Source: Planctomycetes bacterium UBA1146 (lineage in GTDB: Bacteria > Planctomycetota > UBA8108 > UBA1146). From it: a stretch of 23,769 bases of DNA. The translations under genes and the position numbers were made by a program. The stretch covers positions 1 to 23,769 of the forward strand of contig DCAA01000020.1 of assembly GCA_002311345.1 (NCBI GenBank), written 5' to 3'. This document shows, in pieces, positions 8,577 to 15,838 of this stretch; positions within the stretch are counted from its first letter, which is position 1; every line of letters begins with the position of its first letter. A model generated the notes under the pieces. It saw nothing but the letters and a program-made list of their open reading frames with translations, was not told the origin of the DNA and did not search any database.

Positions 8577-9818
8577 CTACCAGCGCTTGCCACGACTCTC
8601 GATAATCTCACGGAGACTGTCACTCTGGATCTTCCAGAAACCAGCGCTGCGGCGTAATAATCGGCTCACCTTTCTGCCGTTGAGGTAAACCCCTGGAGTT
8701 CCCCCGACATTCCCCCTGTGCGCCAGTTGGACATCCTGCTGGATCCGCCGGGAGAGGACAGAACTCGCCATATCCTCGAGGAAGCGGGCCGGATCCATTT
8801 CCAACTCCTCGGCAGCCTGTTGCCAGTTGACCGCCCCGAGGGTTTCCCGGCGTGGCAACAGCCAGTCCCTCAGTTGCCAGAACTTACCCTGTAAACGTGC
8901 CGCCTCGAGAGCCTTTGCTCCTGTCAGGGAATGCGGGTGTTCGTTGGTGTTTGGATAGTGTTTCCAGATCACCTCGAGATGTCCGTTCCAGATCGGCAGG
9001 ATCGTTTCCTTGAGGTAGGTATCGAAACGGGCGCAATTGGGGCACTCGACATCGGAAAAGATCACCAACTGGTAACGAAGTCCGGCGATGTCAGCCATGA
9101 TGGGATCATCGTCGCGTACTGCGGTATCGATCTTGGTCTGACTTCGATGCAGCGTCTCCAGTTTTTCGACATCGCGGGCCAGCTGTTGTAGTTCGACAGT
9201 CTGCTGCTCGAGAGCCTTGAACCGAGCACGTTCTTGCCCCGCCTCGAACCTCCCCAACTGAGCGAAACAGGCCAGCACCACCGCGGCACACACCGCCGCA
9301 AGGAGCCGGTTCGACGGAACTCCGGTTCCCCGCATCAGCGGTCCACGTGGCCTCACAAGCCATGTGATGGAGAAGATCGCCAGATTGCAACCATGGGTCA
9401 GGTAGCACAGCAGGCAGGGGGTGCCGATCGCCACCAACATGATGCCGCTGTAGACGAGCGAACCGATCAGTCCAGCAGCGTTGAGCAAAAGTATGCCGCG
9501 CGAAAGCCACTGGCGACCCACATCGGGAATTCCCACCAGCAGAAACCATCCGGCAAGAATCGAGTAGTAAAGAAAGCCGAGCGCGGCGACCGGGATCCCA
9601 TCGTAAGGACCTTCCGAACCCTCGGGCCCGGGGGGGAACACTCCCCAGCGACTTGTGACCACCGAAACGCATCCCTCTTCAGTGGCGCCACAGATACCGG
9701 CAAGCAGACCCAGGTCTGCATCCTTCTCTGCATGAAGGAGATGCAAGGAACCACTGGTCCAAGCGGCGATCAAAGCCAGAACTCCCGCAACCAGCACCAG
9801 AAGTTTTTTTCGTTCCAT
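8577..9818 (-). CDS. VKOR-DsbA fusion: membrane vitamin K epoxide reductase domain fused to a thioredoxin-like disulfide oxidase
   Basis: The product has 413 residues, starting at ATG 9818 with GGAGG 6 nt upstream. The N-terminal half (about 1-190) is hydrophobic with about five membrane segments. It has the VKOR loop cysteines C43 and C50 and the active-site CLLC at 135-138. A charged helical linker with coiled-coil character (about 195-228) leads to a DsbA/thioredoxin-like domain. That domain has CPNC at 259-262 and the cis-proline motif GGTPG (P375). Known VKOR-thioredoxin fusions pass electrons from newly oxidised exported proteins through the CxxC of the fused domain to the VKOR cysteines and then to quinone; that role is inferred here. 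The fused domain should face the periplasm. It sits among genes for cysteine-containing exported proteins, which fits an oxidative-folding job. All expected redox cysteines are present. Confidence 0.92.
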   Translation of the reverse strand: MERKKLLVLVAGVLALIAAWTSGSLHLLHAEKDADLGLLAGICGATEEGCVSVVTSRWGVFPPGPEGSEGPYDGIPVAALGFLYYSILAGWFLLVGIPDVGRQWLSRGILLLNAAGLIGSLVYSGIMLVAIGTPCLLCYLTHGCNLAIFSITWLVRPRGPLMRGTGVPSNRLLAAVCAAVVLACFAQLGRFEAGQERARFKALEQQTVELQQLARDVEKLETLHRSQTKIDTAVRDDDPIMADIAGLRYQLVIFSDVECPNCARFDTYLKETILPIWNGHLEVIWKHYPNTNEHPHSLTGAKALEAARLQGKFWQLRDWLLPRRETLGAVNWQQAAEELEMDPARFLEDMASSVLSRRIQQDVQLAHRGNVGGTPGVYLNGRKVSRLLRRSAGFWKIQSDSLREIIESRGKRW

Positions 9819-9937
9819 GCCCTGCCTCCGTCTGCATCTGTCGCATCAGTTTGTCGATTTTTCCTGTAGTCATCAAGACGGGGCTCTCGACGGGCCGATC
9901 CAGCCGAGCGAATATGGTCTCCAGGGAAGGAGCGTCC

Positions 9938-10777
9938 ATGAAGATCGATGCCCATCAGCACTTCTGGCGTCACGATCCTGCCGTCCACACCTGGATGGAT
10001 GATCGAATGGACGCGCTGCGTCAAGACTACCTTCCCCAACATCTGAGTCCTCAACTCGAAACCGAAGGAATCCGTGGCTGCGTGGCGGTACAGGCCGCTA
10101 CCTCCACCGACGAGAACGACTTTCTGCTCCACCTCGCCGATCACAACCCGTGGATCCTCGGTGTGGTGGGATGGGTCGATCTGCAATCTCCAGGACTCTC
10201 GGAGCAACTCGATCGCTGGTGCCAGCATCCTCGAGCGGTCGGTGTGCGCCACATCGTTCAGGATGAACCGGATGATCGGTTCCTCGACAACGAGACCTTC
10301 CGTCAGGGGGTTCGATCGCTGGCAAATCGAGGACAGACTTATGATCTGCTCATCTACGAACGCCAGTTGCCCGCCGCCATCGACTTCGTCCAGGCGATCC
10401 CGGATGTTCCGATGGTTCTCGATCACATCGCCAAGCCACGCATCGCAGACGCGGTCCTGGAGCCATGGTCGAGTCAGATCAGAGAACTCGCACTGGCGCC
10501 TAACCTGATGTGCAAACTCTCCGGCATGGTGACCGAGGCCAACTGGCTCGACTGGACGCCGAGCGATCTGGCGCCCTACATCGAAACCGTCATCGAAGCG
10601 TTCGGACCGCAGCGGTTGATGTTCGGCAGCGACTGGCCGGTGTGTCGATTGGCCGCTGAATACCCGCAGGTAAAAGGCCTCATAGAACCGTTCCTTGCCA
10701 CCCTTTCGGATACGGAACGAGCCGCCATCGAAGGTGACAACGCCCGCGATTTTTACGGACTCGGAGTTCGTGAGTGA
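9938..10777 (+). CDS. Metal-dependent amidohydrolase (amidohydrolase-2 / lactonase-type TIM barrel)
   Basis: The product has 279 residues. The ATG at 9938 has AAGGAG 5 nt upstream and begins directly with the family's metal site DAHQHFW (H6, H8); the longer open frame from 9851 is not supported. Further signatures are VRH (H105), LDHIAKP (H163) and FGSDWPV (D232), the usual ligands and catalytic aspartate of COG3618-type amidohydrolases. These include L-fuconolactonase and related sugar-lactone or aromatic-lactone hydrolases. No signal peptide is visible, so it acts in the cytoplasm. It is divergent from the VKOR-DsbA gene (119-nt gap 9819-9937, presumably two promoters) and convergent with the phosphatase gene, abutting stop to stop. 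The substrate cannot be told from sequence alone; L-fucono- or L-rhamnono-lactone hydrolysis is a reasonable guess. Confidence 0.88.
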   Translation: MKIDAHQHFWRHDPAVHTWMDDRMDALRQDYLPQHLSPQLETEGIRGCVAVQAATSTDENDFLLHLADHNPWILGVVGWVDLQSPGLSEQLDRWCQHPRAVGVRHIVQDEPDDRFLDNETFRQGVRSLANRGQTYDLLIYERQLPAAIDFVQAIPDVPMVLDHIAKPRIADAVLEPWSSQIRELALAPNLMCKLSGMVTEANWLDWTPSDLAPYIETVIEAFGPQRLMFGSDWPVCRLAAEYPQVKGLIEPFLATLSDTERAAIEGDNARDFYGLGVRE

Positions 10778-13687
10778 TCAGGGACAGGCAGCCTGATCGA
10801 CACAGTCGAGTGCATCCGCGGTCGGATCTTCGCCACAGGCGGGGAACGGAGCCGGAGGTTCGGCACCCCCGCTGAACAGGAATGTCAGCAGGTACACCGG
10901 ATCGGAGATATCGATGGAACCGTCATCGTTGGCATCGAGCGCATCGAGACAATCGGTGCTACCTCCCCCGAACTGATAACTCAGCATCCCCACCGCATCG
11001 GAGATATCGATCTGCCCACCGCCGTTGGCATCGGAGCGGACGAACAGTTCAACGGGATCATCGACGAAGATCCCCGCAGCGTCAGGGCCTCCCAGTGCCG
11101 CGATCGCATCATCTCCCATCAGGCCATCGACGATGGCGATGGCGCCGCATCTCACCAGCGAAACATCGCTATCAGGGCCATCGTCGCTGAGCATCCAGAC
11201 CGGACTGCCGCTGCCGAGCGCGTAGAGCCAGTCCGGCGCACCGAGCTGGTCATCACCCATGATCTTGACGCCATCGACGAAAACCGCAGAGGTGTCGTTC
11301 TGAAAGTCGACACGTTCGACGACACGAACCCATTCGCCAAGATTCCACGAACCGGGTGCGAAGTAGCCATCTCCAGCGCTCCAGAAAGCTCCATCACCAC
11401 AACGCATGAAGAACTCCGCGTCGTTGGAGTTGCTGGCATTGCCCTGCCACAGCGCCTGCAGTCCAGTCTGCGAGGTGTCGAGAAAGACATCGAAGATCAG
11501 CGTGAAGTGGAACACATCGCAGCAACCACCTCCGCCATTGCCGGGCGCGTTGAAGAAGGTCTCGAGGCCGCGACCGGTTCCATAGACATTGTCGAGCCAG
11601 ATGTAATCGACCGGCTCTCCGTCGATATGCGGCACCTCGATGCCATCACTGGTGCCGGTACCCCATTCCACTTCTTCGAGCATTCCCCGTGGCGTCAGCC
11701 CGGATGGACCAAGACTCGCCTCGAGGGGCACCTCATCGGCAGGGGATGCATCGCCGAATCGCCACTCCGATGTGAACTCGGTCGGGTACTCCTGGTCGGT
11801 GGTGAAACTCCACGTCGGTCCGCCAATGACCTGCGTTCCGACCCTGTAATCGATGCGCCAGAAATAGGTGGTCAGTATCTCGAGTGCCCCGGGATCATGA
11901 GTAGTAGCGGTCTGATTGCCGAGAAAGTCGCTGGCACCCAGAACCGGATTCAATCCGAGATAAACATCATAGGAATCAGCAGGATCACAGGGAAACCACT
12001 GGAGAACTTGCGTGAAACTGACGTACTGATCTCCGTCAGCAGGGATGGGAGCCATCGCTCCGGCACTCGAGTTGCCGACCTCGAAGGAAATTTCCTCGGA
12101 CCAGTCACTCCAACCGAGACTGCGATCTCGGTAACGCACACGCCAGTATGCGGTGGCGCAGCCCGGCAGTGCCGTCTGCAAGACCGTGTGTGTCATGTCG
12201 GAATCGGTCACCGTATCGATGCTGATTCCTGGATCTACATTTGGTGTCCGGTACCAGTTCTGGAAGCGGCGCCACTCATCGACAACCGGATTGCTGTAGT
12301 CGCCCGAGGTCATCGTTACCTGCCACCGACTCTCGATATGGAAATCCCCTTCCGCATCGAAGTAGGGTGATGCGGTCAGCAGGACGTTGTCTCCCGAAAC
12401 ATCTCCCGATCCGGGCCCAGGAGAAAGTGGCACGGGAATCTCGGGAGCGATGTTGTAGCGCCACACCTGGATGTCGTCGATCACCTCGTTGTCGCGGAAG
12501 ATGTAGTCGTTACCACGACTGACTCGCCTCAGGCGAAAACTGGGATCTGCCCCCGCCTCGATATCCATCAACACGAAACCCCATTCGGGAACGCTGAACT
12601 CGAACTCCTCGTAATCGGCGTTGGGATAGAGGCCCCAGTAGTCGAGCGATCCCATGGCACTGGCCACGTTCACCATCGTGTGCTGGTGATCCCGGCTCTG
12701 GCCGCGCGAATAGCCATGGGTGTGCCCGAAGAAATGAATCGAGGGTTTCCCGGTCGTGGTGGTGAACTGTTCGACCATGGTGACGATCTGGGTGCTGAAG
12801 AAGGTTTCGCCGGGAGTCCAGATCTCAGACTTGTGGGGATGGTGGAACTGGGCGAAGACAAAATCGATGCGATCGTCGAGGGCGGCATCCTCCAGCACCA
12901 CAGCGAGCCAGTCGAGTTGTTCCTGGATCCGGTAGCCCGAGTTGGTATCGAGGGTGATCACACGGACATTCTGATGATCGAGGTAATGCCAGTGCTCCTC
13001 GTATCCCGGTGTGCCATTGCTGGGCAGATGCATGTAGTCGAAGTAGAACTGCGCGTCCGCCTCATGATTTCCGAGCGCCGGAATTAACGGCACATGCCGA
13101 TACAGATTCTGCGCCTGCCCGAAGAAATGATCTTGCCAGTGGCTGTGATTCGATCCGGTCGAGACCAGATCACCGGGCACCAGTGAAAAACTGACGCTCT
13201 CGTCGATGGGGACACCATATTGCAGGGCACAGAATGAGATCACCCCCTCATTGATCACTTCCTCGTGCTTGATTCCGTTGCTGCCGTTCTGGGAATCGGA
13301 GTAGGCGATGAACTGGAAGGGGGTCTCCGCTGTCAAGGAAGGCGGTGTCGTGAAGAAATGAATGGGGCTAATGATGGTGCCGCTGATGGTGCGATAGTAG
13401 TAACGGGTTGCCGACGAGAGCCCACTCAACTCCACATGATGGATGAAGGCACCCCCACCACTGGCGACGCTGGTACCCGAAGCACTCAGTCCGAGGGCAC
13501 TACTGAGTCCATATTCCACCTGACTCTGACTGCTTCCCTGTGTCTCCCAACCAACCACCATCGAAGTGGGCGTCGGCGATTGCAGGTACGGTGCAACCAG
13601 CAAATCAGCCACCTGTGCTGTGGCGGGGATCCCGCCGATCAGCGTGCAGGCGATGCACAACAGCAGAGAGTGTGCCAGGACCCTCAT
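10778..13687 (-). CDS. Exported purple-acid-phosphatase-like metallophosphoesterase with FN3-like, LamG-like and dockerin-like modules
   Basis: The product has 969 residues, starting at ATG 13687 (GAGAGG about 8 nt upstream) with a signal peptide to about ATAQ (25). Residues 27-115 match the FN3-like N-terminal domain of purple acid phosphatases (VAPYLQSPTPTSMVVGW). The calcineurin-like catalytic domain (about 123-390) shows YSDSQ (D131), PGDLV (D173), GNHE (N207, H208), HHPH (282-285) and GHTH (H322, H324), a full metal-ligand set. Two FN3-like stretches follow (about 415-540 and 545-630), then a LamG-like beta-sandwich (about 635-875). The tail is dockerin-like, with loops DANGGGQIDISD and DANDDGSIDISD (D instead of G at loop position 5 only in the second). 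It ends CGEDPT...C...CP. The likely role is extracellular phosphomonoester or phosphodiester hydrolysis; the substrate is unknown. The first calcium loop lacks the usual Asp5 and may bind poorly. Confidence 0.9.
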   Translation of the reverse strand: MRVLAHSLLLCIACTLIGGIPATAQVADLLVAPYLQSPTPTSMVVGWETQGSSQSQVEYGLSSALGLSASGTSVASGGGAFIHHVELSGLSSATRYYYRTISGTIISPIHFFTTPPSLTAETPFQFIAYSDSQNGSNGIKHEEVINEGVISFCALQYGVPIDESVSFSLVPGDLVSTGSNHSHWQDHFFGQAQNLYRHVPLIPALGNHEADAQFYFDYMHLPSNGTPGYEEHWHYLDHQNVRVITLDTNSGYRIQEQLDWLAVVLEDAALDDRIDFVFAQFHHPHKSEIWTPGETFFSTQIVTMVEQFTTTTGKPSIHFFGHTHGYSRGQSRDHQHTMVNVASAMGSLDYWGLYPNADYEEFEFSVPEWGFVLMDIEAGADPSFRLRRVSRGNDYIFRDNEVIDDIQVWRYNIAPEIPVPLSPGPGSGDVSGDNVLLTASPYFDAEGDFHIESRWQVTMTSGDYSNPVVDEWRRFQNWYRTPNVDPGISIDTVTDSDMTHTVLQTALPGCATAYWRVRYRDRSLGWSDWSEEISFEVGNSSAGAMAPIPADGDQYVSFTQVLQWFPCDPADSYDVYLGLNPVLGASDFLGNQTATTHDPGALEILTTYFWRIDYRVGTQVIGGPTWSFTTDQEYPTEFTSEWRFGDASPADEVPLEASLGPSGLTPRGMLEEVEWGTGTSDGIEVPHIDGEPVDYIWLDNVYGTGRGLETFFNAPGNGGGGCCDVFHFTLIFDVFLDTSQTGLQALWQGNASNSNDAEFFMRCGDGAFWSAGDGYFAPGSWNLGEWVRVVERVDFQNDTSAVFVDGVKIMGDDQLGAPDWLYALGSGSPVWMLSDDGPDSDVSLVRCGAIAIVDGLMGDDAIAALGGPDAAGIFVDDPVELFVRSDANGGGQIDISDAVGMLSYQFGGGSTDCLDALDANDDGSIDISDPVYLLTFLFSGGAEPPAPFPACGEDPTADALDCVDQAACP

Positions 13688-13937
13688 CGACAATCCTCTC
13701 ACAGATGGACGCCGAGAAACCGAACTGTTGCCATTTCGATTCTCGATTGGACACGACCGGGTGAAGTGATACAGATCGACCACGCCCGAGGTTCAATTTT
13801 CCCCATCCCACCCGGAGGAGTCAACCGCCAAGAACCATCATCCGCCAATCGCTTCCCCTTCTCCCCGGCATGCGCGACAATCTTGTTTCGAGGGGGTTAT
13901 CCTTGAAAACACCGTCGATCATCCCGGAGGAAACTCG

Positions 13938-15170
13938 ATGAACAATGTTGCCATCTCTGCTGATGAGTTCGCCCAACGAAGAGCCAGAGCCAGCGCCGAC
14001 CTGGATGGTGCCACCGGTGTGATCTTTGCCGGAAGCGGCGGAGGACTCGAGGAAGAGTTCCGACCCCACCTCCACTTCGAATACCTCACGGGAATCATCG
14101 ATGAACCCGGTGCCATGCTGGTACTCGACCCCACAGCGACCAGAAAAACGCACAAGGAGATCCTGATACTGTCACCGCATCTCCCCGAAGTGGAACGGTG
14201 GGATGGTTGGCGAGGTATCATCGATTCTTCACTACGCTCGAAGTTCGGGTTCAAGACCATCATGCGCACGAATCACTTCGCCAGTACCCTTGCGCAAATC
14301 TGCGCAAGATCGAAGAAAGCGAAGTGCCTTCATACCCTTTCAGATCATGAAAGCGCTGTGGGTCCTGACCTGGAGGTATTTCAGAAACTGCAACAACGGA
14401 TTCCCGGATTCGAGATCCTTGACGGAAGCCTGATCATTCCACGTCTCAGAGCCGTCAAGTCCGACAGCGAACTCGCCATGATCAGGCGCTCGGCAGAAAT
14501 CACCGGGGAAGGATTCCGGGCCATCCTCTCGATCCTGAGACCCGGGATCTCCGAGTTTGACGTGCAAGAGGCCGCTGAACACGGCTACCGCAGCCATGGT
14601 TCGCGTGGCCCCTTCTATGGCACCATCGTCGGAAGTGGATTCAACGCGACGATTCTCCACTACAGAGCCAATGATCAGATCATCGGCGAAAAAGATCTGG
14701 TCGTGATCGACAGCGGTGCAAGATTCGGGCCGGGCTCCGGAGGTTATGGTTCTGATGTCACCCGTACCTATCCCGCCAGCGGAGTCTTCACCGATCGCCA
14801 GAAGGAGATCTATCAGATCGTGCTCGATTCGATGGAAACCACCATTGCGGCGGTCAAAGCGGGGGTCGAATACTCAAAACTCGATGAGATCTCGCGCAAG
14901 GTCATCACGGATGCTGGATACGGCGACTACTACCCGCATGGAGTCGGTCACCCCATCGGGCTGGAAGTTCATGACGTGCAACCAGACCCGACAGCCCCGG
15001 AGGGATCCGTGATCACCATCGAACCGGGGATCTACCTGCCTGATGAGGGATTCGGTGTTCGTATCGAGGACGACATCCTGGTCACCGCAGATGGATCGGT
15101 GAACCTCACAGGAGGGATTCCAAAAACCATCGAGGAAATCGAAACCGTGATGGGCAGTTGCCAGACCTGA
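13938..15170 (+). CDS. M24B metallopeptidase, Xaa-Pro aminopeptidase (aminopeptidase P) family
   Basis: The product has 410 residues, starting at ATG 13938 with GGAGGA about 6 nt upstream. An AMP_N-type N-terminal domain (about 8-165, with FEYLTGIIDEPGAMLVL) precedes the pita-bread catalytic domain. All five dinuclear metal ligands are visible: D258 (VVIDSGA), D273 (GSDVTRTYP), H338 (PHGVGHPIG), E362 (TIEPGIYLP) and E377 (GVRIEDDI). H241 and H345 match the additional conserved histidines. Family members remove an N-terminal residue preceding proline from peptides, usually in the cytoplasm, and no signal peptide is seen here. It opens the plus-strand gene run. A 250-nt divergent gap to the phosphatase start (13688-13937) holds its promoter. 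The HD-domain gene follows 25 nt downstream and is probably cotranscribed. Confidence 0.93.
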   Translation: MNNVAISADEFAQRRARASADLDGATGVIFAGSGGGLEEEFRPHLHFEYLTGIIDEPGAMLVLDPTATRKTHKEILILSPHLPEVERWDGWRGIIDSSLRSKFGFKTIMRTNHFASTLAQICARSKKAKCLHTLSDHESAVGPDLEVFQKLQQRIPGFEILDGSLIIPRLRAVKSDSELAMIRRSAEITGEGFRAILSILRPGISEFDVQEAAEHGYRSHGSRGPFYGTIVGSGFNATILHYRANDQIIGEKDLVVIDSGARFGPGSGGYGSDVTRTYPASGVFTDRQKEIYQIVLDSMETTIAAVKAGVEYSKLDEISRKVITDAGYGDYYPHGVGHPIGLEVHDVQPDPTAPEGSVITIEPGIYLPDEGFGVRIEDDILVTADGSVNLTGGIPKTIEEIETVMGSCQT

Positions 15171-15195
15171 TCCAGCAATCGGCAAAAGGAGACCA

Positions 15196-15735
15196 TTGGA
15201 ACGCACCGAGGCGAGGAACCTTCTCGATTCCTTGATGGAGTCGCCCGCGTTGCGCGCCCATGTACGTTCGGTAGAGATCGTCATGGAAGCCTATGCGGAC
15301 AAGTTTGGTGAAGATCGTGAGAAGTGGGCGATAACCGGCCTGCTTCATGATGCAGACTACGAAAAACACCCCGAGGAGCATCCCGAGGTCATCACCGCGA
15401 TCCTGGAGGAGCGCGGTGAACAGGACATCGCTCATGCCATCCATTGTCATTACACCAAGTGGGGATACAGCTGCGAAAGTTTGCTCGACAAGGCTCTGCT
15501 CGCCTGCGATGAGTTGACCGGCATGGTGATCGCCGTCGCCAGAATACGCCCCAACCGACTGCAGGACCTGACTCCGAAATCGGTCAAGAAGAAGTTAAAG
15601 GACAAGAACTTCGCCAAGGGAGTCGACAGGGATGAGGTCCGGATCGGAATGGAACTACTGGAAGTAGACCAGGATGATCACATCTCCTTCATCATAGAGT
15701 CCCTACGACCGCACGAAGACGAGGTCATCGTCTAG
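15196..15735 (+). CDS. HD-domain metal-dependent phosphohydrolase-like protein
   Basis: The product has 179 residues. It starts at TTG 15196 because AAGGAG lies 4 nt upstream; the first in-frame ATG (15238) would remove the N-terminal helix and has no such site. The HD superfamily pattern is present: H22, H51-D52 in LLHDADY and D105 in ACDELTG, with H83/H85 between them. It matches the small stand-alone HDIG-type proteins common in bacteria, which are expected to bind a divalent metal and hydrolyse a phosphorylated small molecule; no substrate can be named. The C-terminal half has a basic stretch (SVKKKLKDKNF). It is cytoplasmic by lack of any signal. The gene follows the M24 peptidase by 25 nt and likely shares its transcript. 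Confidence 0.85.
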   Translation: MERTEARNLLDSLMESPALRAHVRSVEIVMEAYADKFGEDREKWAITGLLHDADYEKHPEEHPEVITAILEERGEQDIAHAIHCHYTKWGYSCESLLDKALLACDELTGMVIAVARIRPNRLQDLTPKSVKKKLKDKNFAKGVDRDEVRIGMELLEVDQDDHISFIIESLRPHEDEVIV

Positions 15736-15838
15736 CCGGGCACTGCTCCTCCGGACCGACATCGCGTGTTACCCTGGAATCGTGAGAATCGGCACGAAAT
15801 TGCCTCTTCACAGAGCTTATTGGAGGGAACGCATAGAG

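Noticed and set aside
11507..12370. Long plus-strand open frame (287 codons) opposite the phosphatase
   Set aside because: Antisense shadow; the minus-strand protein is continuous with conserved domains.
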